From: Variovorax sp. CF079
GTDB taxonomy: Bacteria; Pseudomonadota; Gammaproteobacteria; Burkholderiales; Burkholderiaceae_C
Reading direction: 5' to 3'
DNA: 64,000 bases
Assembly (NCBI RefSeq): GCF_900101545.1
Contig: NZ_FMZU01000023.1
Location: 1 to 64,000, forward strand
Part shown: piece by piece, positions 56,168-64,000 of the stretch
Layout: the number at the start of each line of letters is the position of its first letter
Numbering within the stretch: the stretch's first letter is position 1
Program-made: the position numbers and the translations under genes
Notes under the pieces: model-generated
Seen by the model: the letters and a program-made list of their open reading frames with translations, nothing else
Told to the model about the DNA's origin: nothing
Database searches by the model: none

Positions 56168-57607
56168 TCAACGAGGCACCAGGAAGGTCGCCTTCTCCGA
56201 CACCTGCGCGCTGCCGTCGGCCGAGCGCACGTCGAAGTGCACGACGTGGGAACCCGCGGTGGCGCTGCCGTAGGGGAGCTGCAGGCGCACCGCGACCCAG
56301 CGCGACTGCGCAGAACCGACCTCGACCGGATCAGGCGGCGACACGCTCAAGCCTTCCAGCCCCCTGGCTTCGATGCGGTAGCGCTGCACCTGCTCGGTCG
56401 CGTTCATGATCTGCAGGCGATAGACGTTCTCGAGTTGGCCGCCATCGACGATGCGCGCGAGCGAAGCCCGGTCGCGCACCACGTCGACCTTCAGCGGCGT
56501 GCGCACGACCAGGCTCGCCAGCACACCCATCGTCAGCGCAGCGAGCAAGCCCGTGTAGATCAGCACCCGTGGGCGCTGCACGCGGCGCAGCACCTGCCTC
56601 GGCGTCCAATGGCCGGCCATGCCGTTCTGTGTCGCGTAGCGGATCAGACCTCGCGGCGTGGCCATCCTGTCCATCACGGTGTTGCAGGCGTCCACACAGA
56701 GCCCGCAGCCGATGCATTCGTACTGCAGCCCCTTGCGGATATCGATTCCGGTCGGGCAGACCTGCACGCACAACGAACAGTCGATGCAGTCGCCAAGTCC
56801 CTGAGCGCGGGCATTGCTGCTCTTGGAACGCACTCCGCGGGGTTCGCCACGCTCGCTGTCGTAGCTCACGATCAGCGTGTCGCGATCGAACATGGCGCTC
56901 TGGAAGCGCGCATAGGGACACATGTACATGCAGACCTGCTCGCGCATGAAACCCGCATTGCCGTAGGTCGCAAAGCCGTAGAAGAAGACCCAGAACACCT
57001 CCCACGAACTCATGCGCGTTTGCAGGAATTCCAGGCCCAGCTCGCGGATCGGCGTGAAGTAGCCGACGAAGGTAAAGCCGGTCCACAGCGCGATGCCGAG
57101 CCACACGATGTGCTTGAACCACTTCTTGACCAGTTTCTCGAGCGAGAAATCGCCCTCGTCCAGGCGCATGCGCGCGATGCGGTTGCCTTCGATCTTGTGC
57201 TCGACCCACAGAAAGATCTCGGTGTAGACGGTTTGCGGACAGGCATAGCCGCACCACAACCGCCCCGCCACCGCGGTGAAGAGGAACAGCGACAGCGCCG
57301 AGATCACCAGCAGGCCCGTCAGGTAGATCAGATCCTGCGGGTACAGCACGAGGCCGAGGATGTAGAAGCGCCGCGCGCCCAGGTCGAACAGCACCGCTTG
57401 GCGCTGCCCCCACTCGAGCCAGGGCAGGCCATAGAACACGAGCTGCGTCAGGAACACCATCGCCCAGCGCCAGCGCGCGAAGACGCCGCGCACCGTGCGG
57501 GGATAGACCTTCTGGTGCGCGGCGAACAGGCCGCCGCCAGACTGGGCGGCGGCGATCGGGATCACTCGACGCCTCACCGGGGTCGACGCGGAAGCGGCAT
57601 CCTTCAT
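56168..57607 (-). CDS. ccoG: Cytochrome c oxidase accessory protein CcoG
   Basis: The 479-residue polyferredoxin-like membrane protein has N-terminal spans, WCGYACPQTVYTEIFLWVEH, and two [4Fe-4S] motifs, CIDCSLCVQVCPTGIDIR and CIGCGLCVDACNTVMD. A periplasmic-type FixG C-terminal Ig-like domain follows. CcoG reduces Cu(II) during cbb3 biogenesis in Rhodobacter. It lies 9 bases after ccoP. Confidence 0.95.
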   Translation of the reverse strand: MKDAASASTPVRRRVIPIAAAQSGGGLFAAHQKVYPRTVRGVFARWRWAMVFLTQLVFYGLPWLEWGQRQAVLFDLGARRFYILGLVLYPQDLIYLTGLLVISALSLFLFTAVAGRLWCGYACPQTVYTEIFLWVEHKIEGNRIARMRLDEGDFSLEKLVKKWFKHIVWLGIALWTGFTFVGYFTPIRELGLEFLQTRMSSWEVFWVFFYGFATYGNAGFMREQVCMYMCPYARFQSAMFDRDTLIVSYDSERGEPRGVRSKSSNARAQGLGDCIDCSLCVQVCPTGIDIRKGLQYECIGCGLCVDACNTVMDRMATPRGLIRYATQNGMAGHWTPRQVLRRVQRPRVLIYTGLLAALTMGVLASLVVRTPLKVDVVRDRASLARIVDGGQLENVYRLQIMNATEQVQRYRIEARGLEGLSVSPPDPVEVGSAQSRWVAVRLQLPYGSATAGSHVVHFDVRSADGSAQVSEKATFLVPR

Positions 57608-57616
57608 GACGGATCC

Positions 57617-58531
57617 CTAGGGCGCAGCGGCAGGCTTGCTCGACAAGCCCCAGACATAGGAGGCCAGCACATGGATCTGGGCCTCGGTCAGTCGGCCCTG
57701 CTGCCCCGGCATCTGATTTGTCCTGCCGGTGTTGATGATCGAGATGATCGCCTCCTGCCCGTAGCCGTGCAGCCAGACCTTGTCGGCCAGGTTGGGCGCA
57801 CCCATCGCCGGGTTGCCGACACCGCCGATGCCGTGGCAGGCCGCGCAGGCGCTGAACTTGCTCTTACCCAGGCCGGCGCGGACCGAATCGTGCGGGCTGC
57901 CCGACAGGCTCAGCACATAGTTGGCGACGTTCTTGACGTCCTCGGGGGTGCCGACCGCCGCGGCCATCGGCGGCATCACGCCGGTGCGCCCCCGGGTGAT
58001 CGATTCCTTGATCTTCTCGGGTGCGCCGCCGTGCAACCAGTCGCGATCGGCCAGGTTCGGAAAGCCCTTGCTGCCGCGTGCGTCCGAGCCGTGGCACTGC
58101 GCGCAGTTGTTGAGGAACAGACGCTCGCCGATCGCCGTCGCCGCGGGTTCGCCCGCCACGCGCTCGATCGGCATGGCCGCATAGGCGGCGTAGACGGGTT
58201 CGAGATCACGCTTGGCCTTGGCAAGGTCCTTCGCATACTCGTTCTCGGTACTCCATGCGAGCTGGCCCTGGTAACTGCCGAGCCCCGGATACGCGACCAG
58301 GTAGGCCACGCCGAAGATGATGGTGAGCACGAAGAGGCCGATCCACCAGCGCGGCATCGGATTGTTGGCTTCGCGCAGGTCTTCGTCCCAGACATGTCCG
58401 GTCGTTTCATCGGTCCCGCCCGGAACCTTCGCGCGGGCAACGAGCCACAGCAGCAATGCGCACAGCAGGATGCTGCCCAGCGAGGCAATGGCGACATAGT
58501 TCGACCAGAAGTCACTGAAGAAATCGCTCAT
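57617..58531 (-). CDS. ccoP: cbb3 oxidase subunit III, dihaem cytochrome CcoP
   Basis: The 304-residue protein has an N-terminal span (NYVAIASLGSILLCALLLWLV) plus a second (WIGLFVLTIIFGVAYLVAYP) and two haem motifs, CAQCHGSDARGSKGFPNL and CAACHGIGGVGNPAMGAPNL. It passes electrons from soluble cytochrome c to CcoO and CcoN. Confidence 0.96.
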   Translation of the reverse strand: MSDFFSDFWSNYVAIASLGSILLCALLLWLVARAKVPGGTDETTGHVWDEDLREANNPMPRWWIGLFVLTIIFGVAYLVAYPGLGSYQGQLAWSTENEYAKDLAKAKRDLEPVYAAYAAMPIERVAGEPAATAIGERLFLNNCAQCHGSDARGSKGFPNLADRDWLHGGAPEKIKESITRGRTGVMPPMAAAVGTPEDVKNVANYVLSLSGSPHDSVRAGLGKSKFSACAACHGIGGVGNPAMGAPNLADKVWLHGYGQEAIISIINTGRTNQMPGQQGRLTEAQIHVLASYVWGLSSKPAAAP

Positions 58532-58540
58532 GTTGCTCTC

Positions 58541-58678
58541 TCAGTCCTGTTCGAACGGCAATTGGGCTGCACCCTCGAAAGCCTTCGCGTTGCGGCGCGA
58601 GTAGGCCCATACGAGGATGCCGATGAAGGTGGCGAAGGAAATCAAGGTGGCGACGATCCGCAAGGTGGTGATGTCCAT
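58541..58678 (-). CDS. ccoQ: cbb3 oxidase subunit IV CcoQ
   Basis: A 45-residue single-span protein begins MDITTLRIVATLISFATFIG and continues LVWAYSRRNAKAFEGAAQLP, the CcoQ pattern. It lies between ccoO and ccoP with ~10-base gaps. The start was placed at ATG 58678, which has GGAG upstream. Confidence 0.92.
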   Translation of the reverse strand: MDITTLRIVATLISFATFIGILVWAYSRRNAKAFEGAAQLPFEQD

Positions 58679-58688
58679 GGCGTGCTCC

Positions 58689-59315
58689 TTACTTGATCGC
58701 GAGCCCGAGCGACTGGAGATAGGCCACCAGCGCATCCATCTCGGTCTTCCCTTTCACCTCGGCCGCCGCGGCGGCGACCTGCTCATCGGTGAAAGGCACG
58801 CCGACGCGGCGCAGGGCACGCATGTGCGTCGCAGCCTCGGCTCCGTCGAGCGGCGCCTTCTCGAGCCAGGCGTAGCCCGGCATGTTCGATTCGGGCACCA
58901 CATCGCGCGGGTTGTTCAGGTGGATGCGGTGCCACTCATCGCTGTACTTGCCGCCGACGCGCTGCAGATCAGGGCCGGTGCGCTTGCTGCCCCACTGAAA
59001 CGGGTGGTCGTAGACGAACTCGCCGGCGACCGAGTAGTGGCCGTAGCGCAGCGTCTCGGCACGGAAGGGCCGGATCATCTGCGAGTGGCAGTTGTAGCAG
59101 CCCTCGCGCACGTAGACGTCGCGGCCCAGCACCTGCAGCGAACTCGGCGGCTGCATGCCCGCCACGGCCTGCGTGGTCGATTTCTGGAAGAAAAGCGGCA
59201 CGATCTCGACCAGGCCGCCGACGGCGACGACCAGCAGGATCAGCACGATCATCAGGAAGTTGTTGGTCTCGATCTTCTCGTGCGAGAAGCCGGTCTTGGG
59301 AGGGTTCGAGCTCAT
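58689..59315 (-). CDS. ccoO: cbb3 oxidase subunit II, monohaem cytochrome CcoO
   Basis: The 208-residue protein has one N-terminal span ([20 protein letters not shown]), the haem motif [18 protein letters not shown] and the Met-ligand region [10 protein letters not shown]. It lies 11 bases after ccoN. The ATG at 59315 was chosen because the family N-terminus begins there, although the frame is open further upstream. Confidence 0.95.
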   Translation of the reverse strand: MSSNPPKTGFSHEKIETNNFLMIVLILLVVAVGGLVEIVPLFFQKSTTQAVAGMQPPSSLQVLGRDVYVREGCYNCHSQMIRPFRAETLRYGHYSVAGEFVYDHPFQWGSKRTGPDLQRVGGKYSDEWHRIHLNNPRDVVPESNMPGYAWLEKAPLDGAEAATHMRALRRVGVPFTDEQVAAAAAEVKGKTEMDALVAYLQSLGLAIK

Positions 59316-59326
59316 GCTTTTCTTTC

Positions 59327-60766
59327 TCAGGCGTGGGCGGCTGCCGGCAGCGGAATGGATGCGCGCACCGAGCGTCCCGAGATGACGGTCATGACGACGT
59401 TCCATGCCATGACCAGCATCCCGCCCAGGTAGAGCAGACCGCCGATCAGGCGCACCACGTAGTAGGGATAGGTGGCCTTCACGCTCTCCACGAAGGTGTA
59501 GGTGAGCGTGCCGTCCGGGTTGATGGAGCGCCACATCAGGCCCTGCATGACGCCGGCGATCCACATGGCGGCGATGTAGAGCACGATGCCGATGGTGGAC
59601 ATCCAGAAATGCAGCTCGATCGCCTTGACGCTGTGCATCTCGCTACGGCTGTACATCCTCGGGATCAGGTAGTAAAGCGAGCCCATCGAGATCAGTCCCA
59701 CCCAGCCGAGCGCGCCGGCATGCACGTGGCCGACGGTCCAGTCGGTGTAGTGGGAGAGCGCGTTGACCGTCTTGATCGACATCATCGGCCCCTCGAAGGT
59801 CGCCATGCCGTAGAACGAGAGCGCCACGATCAGGAAGCGCAGGATCGGGTCGGTGCGCAGCTTGTGCCAGGCGCCCGAGAGGGTCATGACGCCGTTGATC
59901 ATTCCGCCCCAGCTCGGCGCCAGCAGGATCAGCGAGAACACCATGCCGATCGACTGGGTCCAGTCGGGCAGCGCCGTGTAGTGCAGGTGGTGCGGCCCTG
60001 CCCACATGTAGGTGAAGATCAGCGCCCAGAAGTGCACGATCGAGAGCCGGTACGAATACACCGGCCGGCCGGCCTGCTTGGGGATGTAGTAGTACATCAT
60101 CCCGAGGAAGCCGGCCGTGAGGAAGAAGCCGACCGCGTTGTGGCCGTACCACCACTGCACCATCGCGTCCTGCACGCCGGCGTAGGCCGAGTAGCTCTTC
60201 ATCAAGCCGGCGGGGATCGCCACGCTGTTGACGATGTGCAGCAGGGCGACCGCGATGATGAAGGCGCCATAGAACCAGTTGGCCACGTAGATGTGCCGGA
60301 CCTTGCGCGTGCCGATGGTTCCAAAGAACACGACCGCATAGGCCACCCAGACCAGGGCGATCAGGATGTCGATTGGCCATTCGAGCTCCGCATATTCCTT
60401 GCCGCTCGTGTAGCCCATCGGCAGGCTGATGGCGGCAGCCACGATCACGGCCTGCCAGCCCCAGAAGACGAAGGACGCGAGCGCCGGCGCGAACAGGCGT
60501 ACCTGGCAGGTGCGCTGCACCACGTGAAAGCTGGTGGCCATCAGCGCGCAGCCGCCGAAGGCGAAGATCACCGCGTTGGTGTGCAGCGGCCGCAGCCGGC
60601 CGTAGCTGAGCCAGGGAATGCCGAGGTTGAGCTCGGGCCAGGCCAGCTGCGAGGCGATGATGACGCCGACGAGCATGCCGACCACCCCCCACACGACCGA
60701 CATCAGGGCGAGTTGCCGCACGACGGTGTCGCTGTAGACCGCTGCGGGAGGATTGGATACTTGCAT
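59327..60766 (-). CDS. ccoN: cbb3 oxidase catalytic subunit CcoN
   Basis: The 479-residue, 12-span haem-copper oxidase contains [40 protein letters not shown] and the copper/haem histidines in [14 protein letters not shown]-like and [18 protein letters not shown]. It reduces oxygen with high affinity at the inner membrane. ATG 60766 is preceded by a perfect FNR box (60822-60835), so expression should rise at low oxygen. Confidence 0.97.
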   Translation of the reverse strand: MQVSNPPAAVYSDTVVRQLALMSVVWGVVGMLVGVIIASQLAWPELNLGIPWLSYGRLRPLHTNAVIFAFGGCALMATSFHVVQRTCQVRLFAPALASFVFWGWQAVIVAAAISLPMGYTSGKEYAELEWPIDILIALVWVAYAVVFFGTIGTRKVRHIYVANWFYGAFIIAVALLHIVNSVAIPAGLMKSYSAYAGVQDAMVQWWYGHNAVGFFLTAGFLGMMYYYIPKQAGRPVYSYRLSIVHFWALIFTYMWAGPHHLHYTALPDWTQSIGMVFSLILLAPSWGGMINGVMTLSGAWHKLRTDPILRFLIVALSFYGMATFEGPMMSIKTVNALSHYTDWTVGHVHAGALGWVGLISMGSLYYLIPRMYSRSEMHSVKAIELHFWMSTIGIVLYIAAMWIAGVMQGLMWRSINPDGTLTYTFVESVKATYPYYVVRLIGGLLYLGGMLVMAWNVVMTVISGRSVRASIPLPAAAHA

Positions 60767-60821
60767 CTTCTGGCCTTCTCGTGGATTGCGGTCAGTGTCC
60801 CGGCGCGACATGCGAGACGGT

Positions 60822-60835
60822 TTGATGCAGATCAA
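60822..60835. promoter_or_regulatory. Perfect FNR box of the ccoNOQP operon
   Basis: TTGATGCAGATCAA is a perfect TTGAT-N4-ATCAA palindrome, 56-69 bases upstream of ccoN. It overlaps the stop codon of ccoS. Confidence 0.87.
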
Positions 60836-60969
60836 TCGTTGCGCAGAATGCGCTCGCCCTCGCCTTCGACGTCGTCGAATTGGCCACGCTCGACGGCCCA
60901 CCAGAGTCCGCCCAGGATCACCAGCACGAGCACGACCGAGAAGGGGATCAGGAGAAACAGGATGTCCAT
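60832..60969 (-). CDS. ccoS: cbb3 oxidase maturation protein CcoS
   Basis: This 45-residue gene is easily missed. It begins [20 protein letters not shown] and continues [20 protein letters not shown], a single span followed by the WxVxxGQFDDLEGP-type tail diagnostic for CcoS. Its ATG overlaps the ccoI stop (TGATG), so the two are translationally coupled. CcoS is needed for cofactor insertion into the oxidase. Its stop lies inside the FNR box of ccoN. Confidence 0.93.
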   Translation of the reverse strand: MDILFLLIPFSVVLVLVILGGLWWAVERGQFDDVEGEGERILRND

Positions 60970-63299
60970 CAGCGCCCTTCCTCAACGGGCCTGGCCAGGC
61001 GCGCCGCATTGAGCACCACGAGCAGCGAACTCGCCGCCATCCCGAGCCCGGCGAGCCAGGCCGGCAGCCAGCCTGCGACGGCCAGCGGCACGCACAGCGC
61101 GTTGTAGCCGGCGGCCCACCAGAGGTTCTGCCGCACCACCCGCAGCGTGCGGCGTGCCTGCGCGACCGCTTGCGCAATGACGGCAAGCGAACCGCCCAGC
61201 ACGACGAAGTCGGCTCGCGCCTGGGCCAGCGGAATGGCGTTGCCAAAGGCGAAAGAGACATGCGCGTGCGCCAGGATGGGGCCGTCATTGAGGCCATCGC
61301 CGACCATCGCGACGCGCCGACCGCTCGCTTGGAGCGCCTGCAGGACGCGCAGCTTCTCCTCGGGCGCACAGTCGCCACTGGCTTGCTCGATGCCGGCGCG
61401 GGCGGCGACCTCGCGCGCGGCTGCGTCGCGGTCGCCGGAGAGAAGCTGCACCGACACGCCCTGCCCTTGCAGCGCAGCCACCGCGACGCCCGCATCGGGG
61501 CGAAGATCCTCGGCCAGCACGAAGCTCGCCAGCCAGCCCTGCGCATCGCTCAGATGCACCTGCACCGCCTCGACCTCCAGCGGGGGAACCCCGCAAAAGG
61601 CTGCCGAGCCGAGGCGCACGCAACGCGCGGTGTCGTCCATCGCCGCTTTTCGGCGAACACGTGCTTCGACTCCGAGCCCACCGTACTCCGTCAGTTGAAG
61701 GATCTCCCACGCCGGCGCGGTGCGGAACTGGGCACTCCACGCCGTGACAAGGGCACGGCCTGCGGGATGCAGCGACTGCGCGGCGATCGCCGCGGCGAGT
61801 TCCACCGCGTCGCCCGGGCGCAGGCCTTGCCGGCAATAGGCGCGCTCGAGTCGGGGCACATCGCGCGTGAGCGTGCCGGTCTTGTCGAAGACCACGGTGT
61901 CGACCGAGGCGAGCGCCTCGAGCGCCTGCAGATTGCGCACCACGACGCCACGACGGGCCAGGAAGCCCGCACTCGCGAGCATCGCCGCCGGCGTGGCGAG
62001 CGACAACGCGCAGGGGCAGGTCACGATCAGCACCGCCACCGCGACCATCAACGCCCTGCCCGAATCGACCGGCCACCAGAACGCTGCGGCAAGGACGGCG
62101 GCAGTCAGAACCGCCACCAGGAAGGGCCGCGCCGCGCGATCCGCGAGCCGAGCGAGCCGCGGCTTCTGCAGCGAGGCGCTCTCCATCAGCGCCATGATCT
62201 GCGCGAAGCGCGTGTTCTGGCCCAGCGATTCGACCTGCATCTGCACCGCCGACGACAGGTTGTGACTGCCGGCCAAGACGCGCGTGCCGCAGGGACGCGG
62301 CACCGGGCGCGATTCGCCTGTCAACAAGGCCTCATCCGCCGTGGTGTCGCCGGCCGTCAGGATGCCGTCCGCCGGAAAAGCCTCGCCCGGCAGCACGCGC
62401 ACGATGTCTCCAAGCGCAAGCCGGCGCACGGCCACGCGAGTGAATATTCCGTCGGCGCCGAGCCGCTCGATGCTGTCGGGCAGCCGGTTCATCAAGGCTT
62501 CGAGCGCGCCCGCCGTGCGGTCGCGCAGGCGCGTCTCGAGCCAGCGGCCGGTGAGCAGGAAGAACACGAACATCGTGAGGGAGTCGAAGTACACCTCGCC
62601 GCCCAGCGGGCCAGAGGCATCGAAGGTGGCCGCCGTGCTGACAACAAAGGTGATTGCGATGCCGAGCGCAACAGGCAGGTCCATGCCGATGCGCTTTCGG
62701 CGCAGATCAAGAAGCGCGCTGCGAAAGAACGGGCCGCACGAGAAAAGGATCACTGGCAGGGTGAGCACCCAGGAGGCCCAGCGCAGCAGCTGCGCGGCAT
62801 CGGGCGTCATGTCTCCGGGCTCGGCGATGTACGCTGGGTAGGCATACATCATCACCTGCATCATGCAGAAGCCCGCGACCAGCCAGCGCCAGAGCGCGAG
62901 CCGCGCCTCGCGCGCACGCCGTGCACGCACGAACATGTCGCCGGCCGGCACGAGCCGGTAGCCGGCGGCCGAGCAGGCCGCGAACCAGCGCGAAGGCTTG
63001 ACGGCCGCGGCCGACCACACAATACGGGCGCGCTGGGTTGCGGCATTGACTTCCGCCTTCTCGACGCCCGGCACCTGTGCCAGCGCCGCCTCGACCGTGA
63101 AGGCGCAGGCTGCACAATGCATGCCCTCGACCACAACCTGCGATTCCCAGCGGCCCGCCGCAGGCTGGTCGTCGAGCGAACGCCCGAATGCCGGCCACTC
63201 GGTCGCATCGTCCAGCAGCGAGCAGTCCGCCTGTGCCGCGAGATCGGCGGACATGGGGTCGTGGCGGGCGGGCGGGCTGGACGCAGCTGCGGCTTGCAT
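60969..63299 (-). CDS. ccoI: Copper-translocating P1B-ATPase for cbb3 assembly (CcoI)
   Basis: The 776-residue P-type ATPase has an N-terminal heavy-metal domain with [12 protein letters not shown], eight membrane spans with the CPC motif [11 protein letters not shown], the phosphorylation site DKTGTLTRD and the hinge [10 protein letters not shown]. Coupling to ccoS and neighbourhood of ccoN identify it as CcoI/FixI, which exports copper for the oxidase. An FNR box lies 35-48 bases upstream of the start. Confidence 0.95.
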   Translation of the reverse strand: MQAAAASSPPARHDPMSADLAAQADCSLLDDATEWPAFGRSLDDQPAAGRWESQVVVEGMHCAACAFTVEAALAQVPGVEKAEVNAATQRARIVWSAAAVKPSRWFAACSAAGYRLVPAGDMFVRARRAREARLALWRWLVAGFCMMQVMMYAYPAYIAEPGDMTPDAAQLLRWASWVLTLPVILFSCGPFFRSALLDLRRKRIGMDLPVALGIAITFVVSTAATFDASGPLGGEVYFDSLTMFVFFLLTGRWLETRLRDRTAGALEALMNRLPDSIERLGADGIFTRVAVRRLALGDIVRVLPGEAFPADGILTAGDTTADEALLTGESRPVPRPCGTRVLAGSHNLSSAVQMQVESLGQNTRFAQIMALMESASLQKPRLARLADRAARPFLVAVLTAAVLAAAFWWPVDSGRALMVAVAVLIVTCPCALSLATPAAMLASAGFLARRGVVVRNLQALEALASVDTVVFDKTGTLTRDVPRLERAYCRQGLRPGDAVELAAAIAAQSLHPAGRALVTAWSAQFRTAPAWEILQLTEYGGLGVEARVRRKAAMDDTARCVRLGSAAFCGVPPLEVEAVQVHLSDAQGWLASFVLAEDLRPDAGVAVAALQGQGVSVQLLSGDRDAAAREVAARAGIEQASGDCAPEEKLRVLQALQASGRRVAMVGDGLNDGPILAHAHVSFAFGNAIPLAQARADFVVLGGSLAVIAQAVAQARRTLRVVRQNLWWAAGYNALCVPLAVAGWLPAWLAGLGMAASSLLVVLNAARLARPVEEGR

Positions 63300-63333
63300 T
63301 GTGCAAGGCTATTGGCACGCATGCAGGGCGGCC

Positions 63334-63347
63334 TTGATCTGCATCAA
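63334..63347. promoter_or_regulatory. Perfect FNR box between ccoI and usp
   Basis: TTGATCTGCATCAA is a perfect TTGAT-N4-ATCAA palindrome, 35-48 bases upstream of ccoI (minus) and 59-72 bases upstream of the usp (plus). Confidence 0.85.
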
Positions 63348-63405
63348 ACCCCCATCACACCGCGTTCCGTACGCTTGCAACGTTCATCCTCATAGGGGAA
63401 AGATC

Positions 63406-63849
63406 ATGTTCAAACGCATCCTCGTCGCCACGGACGGCTCCGCGCTCTCGAAGAAGGCCGTGAAAAGCGCCGTCGCCCTGGCGGCTCAGAACAATGCCGA
63501 CCTCGTGGCAGTCACGGTCGTGCCTCGCTATCCGAAGGCCTATTTCGACGGCGCGATGGTCTTCTCGCACGACGAGGTCGCGCGCATTGAGCGGCAGTGG
63601 GCCGAGACCGCGCAGGGCACGTTGGACGAAGCCACTACGCTGGCAGAGGCAGCGGGTGTCAGGAGCAAGACGGCAACCATCAACTCGGACCTCGTGGGGG
63701 ACGCAGTGATCGCCGCCGCAAAGAAGCACAAGAGCGACTTGATCGTCATGGCATCGCACGGCCGCAAGGGCATCAAGCGGCTGTTGCTCGGGAGCGAGAC
63801 ACAGCATGTGCTGACCCATTCGGCGTTGCCGGTATTGGTGCTTCGTTGA
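63406..63849 (+). CDS. Universal stress protein (UspA family)
   Basis: This is a single Usp domain of 147 residues: MFKRILVATDGSALSKKAVK and ASHGRKGIKRLLLGSETQ. In the nucleotide motif the first Gly is Ala, the rest is intact. AGGGGAAAG precedes the ATG. It is divergent from ccoI over a perfect FNR box, so low-oxygen induction is likely. A small exported protein gene follows after 16 bases. Confidence 0.92.
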   Translation: MFKRILVATDGSALSKKAVKSAVALAAQNNADLVAVTVVPRYPKAYFDGAMVFSHDEVARIERQWAETAQGTLDEATTLAEAAGVRSKTATINSDLVGDAVIAAAKKHKSDLIVMASHGRKGIKRLLLGSETQHVLTHSALPVLVLR

Positions 63850-63865
63850 ATGAGGAGTGGACCCC

Positions 63866-64000
63866 ATGATCTCGAGGCACACCCGAACGCTGAAGGCGCT
63901 GGCCTTCGTTCTTGCAACCCTTGGAGCGACAGCCCTGCTGGTGGCCGCAGGTCTTGCTGAAGAGCCGCAGCCGGCGGCCGCGATGAGAGCTTGCATCATC
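63866..64000 (+). CDS. Exported or membrane protein, N-terminal part (cut by right edge)
   Basis: GAGGAG precedes ATG 63866. The visible 45 residues begin MISRHTRTLKALAFVLATLG and form one hydrophobic segment with a basic N-terminus, a signal peptide or membrane anchor. The sequence after AEEPQPAAAM leaves the window, so the family cannot be named. The 16-base gap to the usp suggests one transcript. Confidence 0.6.
   Translation, partial: MISRHTRTLKALAFVLATLGATALLVAAGLAEEPQPAAAMRACII

Noticed and set aside
56237-58696. 819-residue open frame on the plus strand
   Set aside because: Spans several cco genes antisense; a composition artefact.
60753-63395. 880-residue open frame on the plus strand
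   Set aside because: Antisense to ccoI and ccoS, without motifs.

Overview
The window is GC-rich DNA from a respiratory betaproteobacterium, most likely Burkholderiales (Comamonadaceae or Rubrivivax/Leptothrix-like). Supporting traits are class I PHA synthase, a Bug-type periplasmic receptor, a high-potential iron-sulfur protein, a cbb3 oxidase cluster and AcoR/Ped-type ethanol oxidation genes. Genes are dense and show ordinary chromosomal organisation. No rRNA, tRNA or CRISPR array was seen.

Layout. Bases 1-4.5 kb: end of an IS630-type transposase, then universal stress proteins (USPs), a flavodoxin-like protein and a DUF302 protein. 4.5-11.1 kb: an HtrA-like lipoprotein protease, a quinone reductase-like flavoprotein, a small cytochrome, acs, and yjcH-actP for acetate uptake and activation. 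11.2-18.2 kb: a signalling operon made of a CBS/nucleotidyltransferase protein, a small membrane protein, an SSS-fused sensor kinase, a stand-alone receiver, and a kinase-like protein fused to a DnaQ-type exonuclease. 18.2-19.9 kb: small accessory genes and gene debris, including a 45-residue lipoprotein. 20-37 kb: a PQQ-dependent alcohol oxidation block containing acetaldehyde dehydrogenase, PedG/PedF-like proteins, an AcoR-like sigma-54 activator, pqqABCDE, the associated ABC transporter, beta-propeller and Bug proteins, and a PQQ alcohol dehydrogenase coupled to a HiPIP. 37-53 kb: a stress/PHB/fermentation block with USPs, phaC, a BON protein, an acetoacetyl-CoA reductase, two zinc alcohol dehydrogenases, a DksA-like protein, a two-component system, a cysteine-less Crp/Fnr regulator, a degenerate carbamoyltransferase and a Pat-like acyl-CoA synthetase/acetyltransferase. 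53-64 kb: an MgtC-family pseudogene, then fnr and the cbb3 oxidase genes (ccoN-O-Q-P-G-H, ccoI, ccoS) and a final USP.

Two regulatory layers can be read directly. About 17 palindromes of the form TTGAY-N4-RTCAA or close variants (TTGAT-N4-CGCAA, TTGCG-N4-CGCAA) lie in front of the USPs, phaC, BON, dksA-like, carbamoyltransferase-like, ccoN, ccoI/usp and fnr genes. Two Crp/Fnr proteins with FNR-like recognition helices are encoded in the same window, so much of it looks like one low-oxygen regulon. Separately, three sigma-54 -24/-12 promoters precede pedF, the acetaldehyde dehydrogenase and the PQQ alcohol dehydrogenase, and the AcoR-like activator lies between them. Ethanol would be oxidised in the periplasm by PQQ enzymes, acetaldehyde by the dehydrogenase, and acetate activated by Acs. 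The Pat-like acetyltransferase may in turn modify Acs. The PQQ dehydrogenase carries the D-x-D signature of lanthanide-dependent enzymes.
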